A stretch of 9,730 bases of DNA, from contig JBKHJB010000081.1 of assembly GCA_046538345.1 (NCBI GenBank), forward strand, positions 1-9,730, given 5' to 3'. The notes below the pieces were generated by a model. It ran no database searches and had not been told where the DNA came from. It saw only the letters and a program-made list of their open reading frames with translations. The position numbers were made by a program, and so were the translations under genes. Within the stretch, counting starts at the first letter, position 1, and every line of letters begins with the position of its first letter. Origin of the DNA: PUND01 sp046538345. GTDB lineage: Bacteria > Planctomycetota > Phycisphaerae > SM23-33. This document shows positions 1 through 6,974 of this stretch, piece by piece.

Positions 1-101
1 TGGTCAAGAAAATGCGTGCATTACGGGGGGGATGTTTCCTACCCTGCGCATTGGACCCGCCGCCGAGGTTGGCGCGTGGGTATTGACTCTGGGTGCAAAC
101 G

Positions 102-107
102 AAAGGA
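102..107 (+). promoter_or_regulatory. Ribosome binding site of the SlyD-like gene
   Basis: AAAGGA lies six bases before ATG 114. It decides between this start and the upstream GTG at 93. I see no convincing -10/-35 pair in positions 1-101, so the promoter may lie outside the window or be of a non-sigma70 type. Confidence 0.7.
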
Positions 108-113
108 ACTACA

Positions 114-542
114 ATGGCGCCCGCGAAAGAAGGCGACAAGGTAAAGGTTCAGTACACCGGGAAGCTCAAAGAAGACGGACAGGTCTTCGCTTCCACCGAC
201 GAGAGTGACCCGCTGGAGTTTACCGTCGGGCAAGGTGAGATTATCCCCGGCTTCGAACAGGCCGTCGTCGGTATGGATAAAGGCGAAGAGAAGACCGTGG
301 ACGTGCCCGCCGACGAGGGCTACGGACAGCACACCGAGGAGCGCGTGGTGACGGTCCACCGCGAGCAGCTCCCCGAGGACCTGGACCCGCAGGTCGGCCA
401 GCAGCTTGAGGTGCGACAGGGCGAGCAGACTATCCCTGTCGTGGTTACCGACATCAATGAGCAGCAGGTTACGCTGGACGCCAACCACCCGCTGGCAGGC
501 AAGGACCTTCAGTTCGATATCAAGGTCCTGGAGGTCGGCTGA
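114..542 (+). CDS. slyD: SlyD-like FKBP-type peptidyl-prolyl cis-trans isomerase
   Basis: This 142-residue cytoplasmic protein is predicted to catalyse cis-trans isomerisation of prolyl bonds and to act as a folding chaperone. The FKBP fold is split as in SlyD. The N-terminal part (about residues 5-69) carries VQYTGKLKEDGQVFAST and GQGEIIPGFEQAVVGM. An insert-in-flap chaperone segment occupies about 70-125. The hallmark LDANHPLAGKDLQFDIKVLE at about 121-140 closes the fold. It ends right after that strand, so the His/Cys-rich metal-binding tail of E. coli SlyD is absent. This makes it a short SlyD, common outside enterobacteria. I chose ATG 114 because AAAGGA (102-107) lies six bases upstream. 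An in-frame GTG at 93 would add seven residues but lacks a good ribosome site. It is followed by rpsA on the same strand after 124 bases. The family is sure; the symbol is by similarity. Confidence 0.93.
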   Translation: MAPAKEGDKVKVQYTGKLKEDGQVFASTDESDPLEFTVGQGEIIPGFEQAVVGMDKGEEKTVDVPADEGYGQHTEERVVTVHREQLPEDLDPQVGQQLEVRQGEQTIPVVVTDINEQQVTLDANHPLAGKDLQFDIKVLEVG

Positions 543-549
543 ACAGATA

Positions 550-574
550 TCGCGGAAGCAGCAGCTTGCCGCGA
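550..574 (+). promoter_or_regulatory. Hairpin 1 of the slyD-rpsA intergenic region (terminator or leader element)
   Basis: TCGCGGAAGC (550-559) pairs with GCTTGCCGCGA (564-574), leaving one bulged G at 568 and an AGCA loop. It begins seven bases after the SlyD-like stop codon. It could end that transcript, but no T tract follows. It could equally be the first of three stem-loops in the rpsA leader. The pairing was read by eye from the sequence; the function is inferred. Confidence 0.45.
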
Positions 575-605
575 AAGTGTCGGTTAATATTCCAACGGAG
601 TCTCT

Positions 606-635
606 GCACCCCGGTCGCTGGGTCGGCCGGGGTGT
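606..635 (+). promoter_or_regulatory. Hairpin 2 of the rpsA leader
   Basis: GCACCCCGGTCG (606-617) pairs with CGGCCGGGGTGT (624-635) around a six-base loop. That is a 12-pair stem of mostly G-C pairs with two G-T wobbles. It ends 31 bases before the rpsA start and has no T tract after it. It therefore looks more like a structured leader than an intrinsic terminator. A regulatory role is inference. Confidence 0.5.
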
Positions 636-638
636 GGA

Positions 639-653
639 ACCGGGCGAACCGGT
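639..653 (+). promoter_or_regulatory. Hairpin 3 of the rpsA leader
   Basis: ACCGG (639-643) pairs with CCGGT (649-653) around a GCGAA loop. The stem ends 13 bases before the rpsA ATG. It directly precedes the weak GAGAG (656-660) that serves as the only visible Shine-Dalgarno-like sequence. Small stems just upstream of a weak ribosome site are a known feature of the E. coli rpsA initiation region; the parallel here is inference. Confidence 0.4.
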
Positions 654-666
654 CTGAGAGCAAGTT

Positions 667-2235
667 ATGACTGAGCAAAGCAACGAGCAGCAACCGGGCG
701 ACAGTGAAAGCCCGGAACCACAGGAACAGCAGCAATCCCCGTCCCCCGAAGCCGCCGGCGAGCAGCAGGATTCATCTCAGCAGCTCGACGCGGACCTCGA
801 GAGGGAAATTGAGCAGGCCCTTGGCTCGGCCAGTATGGAGGACCTGCTCGCTGCCGAGGAGGCCCAGCAATCCCGCCCGCCTGAGCGCGGCGACGAAGGC
901 CAGAAGGTCCGCACCGGGCGTGTCATCGCCGTTCAGGGCGATGATGTCTTCGTGGACCTCGGCGGCAAGGACCAGGGCGTTTTGCCGGCCGAGCAATTCG
1001 AGGACGAGCCACTGCCGGAGCCGGGCTCGGAAGTCGAGGTAACTGTCGAGGGCACCAACGAGGACGAGGGTCTGCTGATACTGTCGCGCAAGGGCGCTGT
1101 CCTTGCGGCCGCCTGGGATCGGCTGGAGAAGGGGCTGGTCGTGGAAGGTCGCGTCACGGGTCACAATAAGGGTGGCCTGGAGATGGACCTCAACGGGATA
1201 CGCGCGTTCATGCCCTTGAGCCAAATCTCCAACGAGCGCCTGGAGGACGAGGACCTGCCCGGCTACGTGAACCGCCGCCTGCCGGTGGAGGTCATAGAGT
1301 TCAACCCCTCCGAAGGCGATGTTGTGGTCTCGCACCGTGCCGTTCTGGACAAGCAGACCGAGCAGGCCCGACGCGAGCTGTGGGAGACCATTGAGCCGGA
1401 GCAGATCGTCACCGGTAGTGTGAAGACCATCATGCCCTACGGGGCGTTCGTGGATATCGGCGGCGTTGACGGGCTGCTGCACGTCAGCGACATGAGCTAT
1501 TCCCGCGTGGAGGATCCCCGCCATATCGTATCCGAAGGACAAGAGGTCGAAGTGAAGGTCCTGAAGGTCGACCGGGAGAACGAGCGGATCTCTCTTGGAC
1601 TCAAGCAGACCAAGCCGGACCCCTGGGCGACGGTGGCGACGCAGTTTGAGTCGGGGCAGATTGTCGATGCCCGCGTCGTACGTCTGATGGATTTCGGGGC
1701 GTTCGTGGAGGTGGCCGAGGGTATCCAGGGGCTGGTGCCGATAAGCGAACTGAGCTACGAGCGGCATGTGAAACACCCCTCGGAGATACTTTCCGAAGGG
1801 CAGAACGTACGCCTGCGCGTGCTGAACGTCGAGCCGGAGCGGCAGCGTATGAGCTTGTCGCTCAAGCAGACGGGCGAAGACCCCTGGACCGGCGCGCAGC
1901 ATCGTTGGCCGGAGGGCGAGATAGTTTCCGGGAGGGTCACCCGGGTGACCGACTTCGGCGCGTTCGTGGAACTCACTGAGGGCGTCGAGGGGCTTGTCCA
2001 TATAAGCGAGTTGGCCGACGGCTTCACGCGCTCGCCGAACGACGTGGTCTCCACCGGCGACACCGTATCCGTGAAGATACTCTCGGTGGATGAGGAGAAC
2101 CGGCGGATATCGCTTTCGATGAAACAGGCGGCGGCCGCCGCCGGCGGCGCGGCGCAGGAGGAACAACAGCACGCCGAGCCGGAGCAGCCCACAAAGCGTC
2201 CCGAACGAAAGGACCTCAAGGGCGGTCTGGACTGA
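667..2235 (+). CDS. rpsA: 30S ribosomal protein S1 (five S1 domains)
   Basis: This 522-residue RNA-binding protein is predicted to bind the ribosome and mRNA leaders and assist translation initiation. Five S1/OB-fold repeats are visible at about residues 79-142, 157-224, 246-313, 330-400 and 417-487. The last three are the most canonical, with MPYGAFVDIGGVDGLLHVSD, MDFGAFVEVAEGIQGLVPIS and TDFGAFVELTEGVEGLVHIS, each ending in a RISLGLKQ-type strand. E. coli S1 has six domains; five or fewer is normal in many phyla. The first 75 residues are an acidic, Gln/Ser/Pro-rich, probably disordered extension, and the C-terminus is a charged tail ending KGGLD. ATG 667 is preceded only by a weak GAGAG at 656-660. 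That weak site and the three upstream stem-loops suggest translational control, perhaps autogenous. The gene converges on the minus-strand operon, with 30 bases between the stop codons. Confidence 0.95.
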   Translation: MTEQSNEQQPGDSESPEPQEQQQSPSPEAAGEQQDSSQQLDADLEREIEQALGSASMEDLLAAEEAQQSRPPERGDEGQKVRTGRVIAVQGDDVFVDLGGKDQGVLPAEQFEDEPLPEPGSEVEVTVEGTNEDEGLLILSRKGAVLAAAWDRLEKGLVVEGRVTGHNKGGLEMDLNGIRAFMPLSQISNERLEDEDLPGYVNRRLPVEVIEFNPSEGDVVVSHRAVLDKQTEQARRELWETIEPEQIVTGSVKTIMPYGAFVDIGGVDGLLHVSDMSYSRVEDPRHIVSEGQEVEVKVLKVDRENERISLGLKQTKPDPWATVATQFESGQIVDARVVRLMDFGAFVEVAEGIQGLVPISELSYERHVKHPSEILSEGQNVRLRVLNVEPERQRMSLSLKQTGEDPWTGAQHRWPEGEIVSGRVTRVTDFGAFVELTEGVEGLVHISELADGFTRSPNDVVSTGDTVSVKILSVDEENRRISLSMKQAAAAAGGAAQEEQQHAEPEQPTKRPERKDLKGGLD

Positions 2236-2258
2236 GCGGCTCCGGGGGAGCTATCGCT
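2235..2258. terminator. GC-rich hairpin between convergent genes, possible bidirectional terminator
   Basis: AGCGGCTCC (2235-2243) pairs with GGAGC (2247-2251) and, after a three-base bulge, with CGCT (2255-2258). That gives nine pairs around a GGG loop. It overlaps the last base of the rpsA stop codon and lies eight bases beyond the stop of the opposing gene. The position between two convergent 3' ends fits a shared terminator. There is no T tract on either strand, so intrinsic termination is uncertain. Confidence 0.35.
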
Positions 2259-2265
2259 CTGGCGG

Positions 2266-3999
2266 TTACCGTGTGCCGGATGGAGGGTGTGGCGCAATAA
2301 GACCAGCCAATAAGCCGACGCGGTGACGACAGCACGCCCACCCGTGTCGCAGGCGGTGAACCACGGAGGGCTCCATGATGCTATATCCGAAGAACCGCAT
2401 CACATCTTCGTTGAGCCGTAGTACCTCGTTGACACGCCGGATGTAGTCCGGCGGAAGCATATCTATCTTCGCCTGGTTCAGGTTACGAATCGGCCGTGCG
2501 GACCGCCCGAGATAAGATTCCGCCTCGAATGGTCTGTCGATGTCGATATCTTCCAACTGCGGCAGAAACGCAAGTATCCGACTTCTGGTTTCCGCGGGGT
2601 CCTCGGTAAGCTGCTCGTAGGTAAAGGAGATCACCCGCTTCAGGCGGCGGATGTTGTGCATCTGGTAGCGTGCCCAGGTGACCCACATCCGGGCGGCGGT
2701 TTCACCGGATCGCCCCTGTCGGCGCCGGAGTCCCTGGCAGAGGGCATATGGGTTGCGGACCATCGCAATGAAAAATGCCGGTTGGAAGTGTTGCTCAATC
2801 TGCTCGGCGCGGACGATATGGGCCGGGCTTTTCTCCAGCAGTATCGACTTTGACGTGTCCCAGCCCCGCCGCCAACGCTCCTTGATTTGCTCCCAGGGCA
2901 ATGGTTTGTCGGGGTCCCAGCGGTTGGGCGCCATCCACTGGCGAACCTCCGGGAGGAACTGCCCTTCCCGCGGCAGGGCCGATGCGTGCGGAGAGGTCGC
3001 CAGCAATTTCCACAGCAGCGTTGAGCCGGAAAAAGGAGGGCTGAGCACGAACAGGTAGGTGTTTTCCTGTGAGATTGGTTCCTGTGGATTCGCGGTCTTT
3101 GGCTGCTCGTGTAAGGTTTCCCTCTGCCGGACGGTTATGGTCTCGTCCCGCGGCGGCTGTTGCCGACGGCGCCTCGCGACGCCCAGCCGGGCCGTGAAGC
3201 GGCGCGCTATATCAGCCACGGCTCGCTTGAAGTCCTCGATGCGCGATTTGCGCCAATAGCCCCACCACGTGCCGTAAATGTGTCGGATGTCGAAGCCGTG
3301 GCATCGCAGCCGTCGGCAGGCGCGGGTGCTGCCCCAGAGATGTTTGAAGCCGCTGGGGTGGGTGTCATGCAGAAGCACGACCGCGCCGTGTCGCAGCACC
3401 TGCTGCACTGCGTGGAAGTCGCGAATAACGTGCCTGGGGTCATGGCAGGCGTCTATAATCGCCAGGTCCACCCGGCGGCCCTGCAAACGGGCCGGTAGGT
3501 CCACTTCCAGCGTATCGCCGATAATCTGGGTCACACGCTGCTCAAAGCCGTGGCGTCGATAGACCTCGCCTATTTGCCCGCGCAGTATGAATTGAGTCGG
3601 GGTGCGGCTGCGGAGTTGCCGCGGCTCGGCGTTGACCGTGTAAACATGTGCGTAGCTGTTGGCGCAGATATTGGCCGTGGCGTTCCCGTATGCCGTACCC
3701 AGTTCCAGCACGACCTGCGGCTCCAGGTGCGAGACGATGCGAAGCATCGCGCCGAGGTCGTCGTGCTCAGCGTTCTCGCGGGGAGGCAAGCTTTGCCGGT
3801 CCGTAATGATTATCGGCGCTTGCTGCGGCCGCGACGCAACCTGTTCCAGGTCTATCTCCGGCAACTCCTGCAGTCGTGTGGGCGGAGGCACGGCGGGAAG
3901 CCCCGCGGCATCAAGTGCCCGCTGGATCAGTCGCAAAGCCCGCGCCACTGGCCCCATGGAGTCCGTCTGCCTGGCACGACCTTGCGCGGACGCACACAT
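2266..3999 (-). CDS. Fusion protein: SAM-methyltransferase-like domain plus PAPS sulfotransferase domain
   Basis: This 577-residue protein has two catalytic-looking modules. Residues about 80-250 resemble class I SAM methyltransferases of the Methyltransf_24 kind. VVLELGTAYGNATAN (96-110) is the glycine-rich SAM loop, IIDACHDPRHVIRDF (181-195) follows strand 4, and AVVLLHDTHP (206-215) carries an HD pair. A basic, polar linker spans about 252-312. Residues about 314-545 form a sulfotransferase: FVLSPPFSGSTLLWKLL (317-333) is the 5'-phosphosulfate loop and AMVRNPYALCQGL (412-424) the 3'-phosphate site. R415 is kept, but the usual Ser eight residues later is Gly423. A YEQL (461-464) like the family's YEDL follows. 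ATG 3999 shares one base with the stop of the upstream sulfotransferase gene (TGATG), which supports this start and translational coupling; ATG 3957 is an alternative. It is the last gene of the export operon, so it probably modifies an exported glycan. Both activities are inferred from motifs, and the acceptor is unknown. Confidence 0.85.
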   Translation of the reverse strand: MCASAQGRARQTDSMGPVARALRLIQRALDAAGLPAVPPPTRLQELPEIDLEQVASRPQQAPIIITDRQSLPPRENAEHDDLGAMLRIVSHLEPQVVLELGTAYGNATANICANSYAHVYTVNAEPRQLRSRTPTQFILRGQIGEVYRRHGFEQRVTQIIGDTLEVDLPARLQGRRVDLAIIDACHDPRHVIRDFHAVQQVLRHGAVVLLHDTHPSGFKHLWGSTRACRRLRCHGFDIRHIYGTWWGYWRKSRIEDFKRAVADIARRFTARLGVARRRRQQPPRDETITVRQRETLHEQPKTANPQEPISQENTYLFVLSPPFSGSTLLWKLLATSPHASALPREGQFLPEVRQWMAPNRWDPDKPLPWEQIKERWRRGWDTSKSILLEKSPAHIVRAEQIEQHFQPAFFIAMVRNPYALCQGLRRRQGRSGETAARMWVTWARYQMHNIRRLKRVISFTYEQLTEDPAETRSRILAFLPQLEDIDIDRPFEAESYLGRSARPIRNLNQAKIDMLPPDYIRRVNEVLRLNEDVMRFFGYSIMEPSVVHRLRHGWACCRHRVGLLAGLIAPHPPSGTR

Positions 4000-4796
4000 C
4001 AGTCGTACCCCGTGATTTTCATCGCCGTACCGGCCAGACTGTATATGCGCTCAAGCTGGGCTTCGGTAAGCTCTTCACGCCAGCGACCGCAACGGGCGGG
4101 GCCGATGAACTCCAGAGCTTCGACCCTCAAGTCCGGACGCATTCCCTTCCGCTCCTTAACCCTCATTCGATCGGCCGAGCAAAGCTCCACAACCTCCTTC
4201 AGCCGTTCGTCGGAACACTCAACGCCGACGAAACTCAACAGCCGCGCAAGTTGCCCGACGGGATCCGCCGACAGGTCCTCGTAGCGCAGCGTGAGCATGG
4301 AGAATTCGCTGCCTGCGCCGGCCGGACCCAGCCAGGAAATCACGTGTTCGGCCCATGAGCATGGGTACACGCGCCCGCAAAGCCAGTCGGTCAGGAACTC
4401 GTCGAAATTACCTCCATAGCGCCCCAGCCCCGTGAGATAGCGGAAATGGGACAGTACGACGTCGCGCGGGTCACGCAGCAGATAGACGATCCGTTGATAC
4501 CTGTCGGCCTGGTGGCGCGGGGAGCGGGGCCAATGCGATTTTACCATGTGAACCGCCGCCGGCTGAACCTGCGAAGCCGGCGTATTGGCGTGGATGTCGG
4601 GACAGTAGCCGTCAAGCTCTTCGAGAGTCCGCCCGGAGGTTCCGAACATGGCTTCCGCGACCATACCGCGCAGCCAGGTACTGCCCGATCGAGGGTAACA
4701 GACCAGATACACGTCCCGTCCGGCGGGTCTGTACCGCCTGCCTTGGCGTCGTGATTGTCGGGTCTCGCAACCCTTGATGCCGTCAGGAGATGCCAT
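3999..4796 (-). CDS. PAPS-dependent sulfotransferase (Sulfotransfer_1 type)
   Basis: This 265-residue cytoplasmic enzyme is predicted to transfer sulfate from PAPS to a hydroxyl group, probably on a sugar. DVYLVCYPRSGSTWLRGM (residues 28-45) is the 5'-phosphosulfate loop. VKSHWP (85-90) supplies the Lys/His catalytic region. YLLRDPRDVVLSHFRY (105-120) has both Arg108 and Ser116 of the 3'-phosphate site. RYEDL (171-175) and a GRWREELTEAQ stretch near the C-terminus match the family's ending. I chose ATG 4796, which overlaps the ATPase stop by 14 bases. A start at 4874 would add 26 residues and overlap the ATPase by 92 bases, so it is less likely. The stop codon shares a base with the next gene's start. 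Unlike the downstream fusion protein, all key cofactor residues look intact. Its place beside a polysaccharide exporter argues for a glycan acceptor rather than a small molecule; that part is inference. Confidence 0.9.
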   Translation of the reverse strand: MASPDGIKGCETRQSRRQGRRYRPAGRDVYLVCYPRSGSTWLRGMVAEAMFGTSGRTLEELDGYCPDIHANTPASQVQPAAVHMVKSHWPRSPRHQADRYQRIVYLLRDPRDVVLSHFRYLTGLGRYGGNFDEFLTDWLCGRVYPCSWAEHVISWLGPAGAGSEFSMLTLRYEDLSADPVGQLARLLSFVGVECSDERLKEVVELCSADRMRVKERKGMRPDLRVEALEFIGPARCGRWREELTEAQLERIYSLAGTAMKITGYD

Positions 4797-6090
4797 GACT
4801 CGTCGATACGCCTTCGTTAAGTGTCCATTCGAGCCGAGGACAAACCACTCCAGGCCAGGTGAACTTGTCCTCAAAGTCCGATCCCTGGTTTCCCAGACCA
4901 GTCACCCAGAACCGGATGGCCTCGACCGGTCGAATAAGATACCGCACGTCGGGTATGCCCGCCCACACTCGCACGCAATATTCCCCGCGGTTCATCAGGT
5001 CGCCCGGTATAGCGCAGCTTGAGACGTACCTGCCGGGTGGGAAATCCTTCAGTCCCCGCTGTGAGTGGTCTGTACTGGTAAAGGCGACATCGCCGGTGGG
5101 AGTAACCACCTGTACGGCCAGGCGAAGACCGCAGAGCTCCACCATCTGATCGTATTCGCAATGTATGTTGATGGTCTCGTCGGTGGTGAATGTACTCTTG
5201 GGATAGCCGGTGTCGCCTGTCGCGGAGAGACGCACAAGCTGAAGCTCCCCACGGTCGGAGCCGGGACCGGCGCCCTCGGCCCACTCGCAGACGCCCTCGT
5301 TCGGCGCTTCCGGAGCGGTCTCTTCCTGGAGATATTCGTCGACGATCGGCTCCGGTTCCCCCATCGCCGCCACCTGACCGTCGCGAAGCCAGACCACCCT
5401 GTCACACAGCGACCGGATGCTGCCCATATTATGGCTGACGAAAAGAACGGTTCTTCCGCTGCGTCCGACCTCGCTCATTTTGCCCAGGCATCGCTTCTTG
5501 AAGCCGGCGTCGCCGACGGCCAACACTTCATCGATAAGCAGAATGTCACTGTTGAGGTGGGCGGCGACGGCGAAGCCGAGCCGTACGCGCATGCCGCTGG
5601 AGTAGCGTTTTACGGGGGTGTCGATGTATCGCTCGACGCCGGCGAAGGAGACGATCTCATCGAAGCGTTTGCGGACCTCGGCTTGGGACATGCCCAGTAT
5701 CGCTCCGCTGAGGAATACGTTTTCCCGTCCGGTAAGCTGGGGGTTGAAGCCGGTGCCCACCTCCAGCAAGCTTCCGACGCGGCCGTGGAGTACGGCAAGT
5801 CCCGCCGTGGGCGGTGTGATCCGGCTGAGTATCTTCAGCAGCGTGCTCTTGCCGGAGCCGTTCCGTCCGATGATCCCCACCACCTCACCGGGCGAGACCT
5901 CGAGGTAGACGTCCTTCAGTGCCCAGATGGCGTCTTCTTCGCGATGGCTGGACTGTCCGAACTGCCGCAGGCGGCGGAACGGTTCGGTCAGACCACGCAC
6001 CAGCCGGCGGGCGAGGGGCAGCTCTTGCCGTGGCGGCGCGACCATGTATTTCTTACATAGCCCTTCAATGTGGATCGTCGGCTCTTGCAT
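4783..6090 (-). CDS. Polysaccharide ABC exporter ATPase with Wzt-type C-terminal domain
   Basis: This 435-residue protein is the energising subunit of an ABC-2 polysaccharide exporter (Wzt/TagH/RfbE group). The ATPase domain shows Walker A GRNGSGKST (75-83), the signature RYSSGMRVRLG (162-172), Walker B DILLIDEVLAVGD (182-194) and the H-loop FVSHN (217-221). Residues about 280-425 form a separate beta-rich domain. It contains VQVVTPTGDVAFTSTD, PPGRYVSSCAIPG and a closing WPGVVCPRLEW, as in Wzt C-terminal domains. In O-antigen exporters with capped chains, that domain recognises the chain end. ATG 6090 lies 11 bases after the permease stop, with GAGGG (6093-6097) close upstream. An in-frame TTG at 6105, overlapping the permease stop, would add five residues. 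The presence of the C-terminal domain suggests the substrate carries a terminal modification that licenses export. Sulfate or methyl groups made by the downstream genes are candidates; this link is inference. Confidence 0.93.
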   Translation of the reverse strand: MQEPTIHIEGLCKKYMVAPPRQELPLARRLVRGLTEPFRRLRQFGQSSHREEDAIWALKDVYLEVSPGEVVGIIGRNGSGKSTLLKILSRITPPTAGLAVLHGRVGSLLEVGTGFNPQLTGRENVFLSGAILGMSQAEVRKRFDEIVSFAGVERYIDTPVKRYSSGMRVRLGFAVAAHLNSDILLIDEVLAVGDAGFKKRCLGKMSEVGRSGRTVLFVSHNMGSIRSLCDRVVWLRDGQVAAMGEPEPIVDEYLQEETAPEAPNEGVCEWAEGAGPGSDRGELQLVRLSATGDTGYPKSTFTTDETINIHCEYDQMVELCGLRLAVQVVTPTGDVAFTSTDHSQRGLKDFPPGRYVSSCAIPGDLMNRGEYCVRVWAGIPDVRYLIRPVEAIRFWVTGLGNQGSDFEDKFTWPGVVCPRLEWTLNEGVSTSHGIS

Positions 6091-6101
6091 ATCCCTCAAG
6101 C

Positions 6102-6974
6102 TCAAACAATATCGGCAAAACGTCGCTCAACGCGCCTGAAGCACGCCAGTCCGACAAACAGCACCACCACGCCCGCGGTGAGCGAGGCGCCAAGATGTTC
6201 CCAGGAGAACGGTCTTCCCAAAACGGCCGCCCGGAATGAATCCACGACGCCGACCATGGGGTTGAACATCGTGGCCCAGCGCCATTCTTTCGGGACGACG
6301 TTCATCGGGTACATTACCGGTGTCAAGAATAGCCACATCGACGTCAAGAAGTTGAGTATGAACCGTACGTCTCGATAGGCCACGTGTAGTGCGGCGAACA
6401 ACGATCCCACGCCCAGCGATATCATCACCGTAAGTACGGTCAACGGAAGCAAAGCCACCAATCGCCAGGTAAAATCTTCTCCGTAGAAGACCATCAGGCC
6501 CATCATCACCGCCAGCGCTATGGCAAAGTCGGCCAAGCTGACCCCGATGGCCGACAGGGGTATCGCCAATCGCGGGAAATATACCTTCGTAATCAGCATC
6601 CTTGCGCCGGCGACACTCTGTGCCGCCTGGCCAAGTGTGCGGGCAAAAAGCGTCCATGGAAGTAACCCGGCGTACACGAATACGGGGTACTTGGCGCCCT
6701 CGGAGCCGACTCCCAGCCACATGCCGAATACCACCGAGAATACCCCCATCTGAGCCAGCGGCCGGGCAAACGCCCACGTTACACCGAAGACGGTCTGCTT
6801 GTAACGTGCTACAAAGCTGCGGCGCGCGAGTTGATAGACGAGTTCGCGCGATTGCCACAGTTCGCGCAGACCAAGATCCCTCCAGCCCCGCCGGGGCTTT
6901 ATAACGGTGACTACCCTGTCCTGCGCGGCCGTGCCCTCCGGCTTGCCGCCGCTTTCGACCGTGTCCGTACGCAT
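6102..6974 (-). CDS. ABC-2 type polysaccharide export permease (Wzm/TagG family)
   Basis: This 290-residue inner-membrane protein is predicted to form, as a dimer, the channel for a lipid-linked polysaccharide. After a soluble N-terminus comes the amphipathic ELVYQLARRSFVARYKQT (44-61) typical of the family. About six membrane segments follow, near residues 67-87, 98-118, 140-165, 172-195, 205-225 and 264-280. Family-typical stretches are TKVYFPRLAIPLS (129-141) and AYRDVRFILNFL (199-210), followed by FLTPVMYP (216-223). ATG 6974 was chosen because GAGG lies five bases upstream and the N-terminus then has normal length. An in-frame extension to 7157 would run through the promoter and into the divergent glycosyltransferase gene, so I reject it. 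It is the first gene of the four-gene minus-strand operon, 11 bases before the ATPase ATG. Confidence 0.94.
   Translation of the reverse strand: MRTDTVESGGKPEGTAAQDRVVTVIKPRRGWRDLGLRELWQSRELVYQLARRSFVARYKQTVFGVTWAFARPLAQMGVFSVVFGMWLGVGSEGAKYPVFVYAGLLPWTLFARTLGQAAQSVAGARMLITKVYFPRLAIPLSAIGVSLADFAIALAVMMGLMVFYGEDFTWRLVALLPLTVLTVMISLGVGSLFAALHVAYRDVRFILNFLTSMWLFLTPVMYPMNVVPKEWRWATMFNPMVGVVDSFRAAVLGRPFSWEHLGASLTAGVVVLFVGLACFRRVERRFADIV

Noticed and set aside
11..22. Palindrome AATGCGTGCATT as an operator
   Set aside because: A single 12-base palindrome without an adjoining promoter or a second copy is weak evidence.
83..115. TTGACT (83-88) with TACAAT (110-115) as promoter of the SlyD-like gene
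   Set aside because: The spacer is 21 bases and the -10 would overlap the start codon, so transcription would begin inside the gene.
584..591. TTAATATT as a -10 box of an rpsA promoter
   Set aside because: The only nearby -35-like sequence, TTGCCG at 566-571, is 13 bases away, too close for a sigma70 promoter.
772..2172. A 466-codon open frame antisense to rpsA
   Set aside because: It is the mirror of a GC-rich real gene. The translation has no recognisable motif, while the plus strand encodes five clear S1 domains.
5065..6060. A 331-codon plus-strand open frame across the ATPase gene
   Set aside because: It lies wholly inside the ATPase gene on the opposite strand, which has all ABC motifs. 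The product has no family features and no ribosome site.
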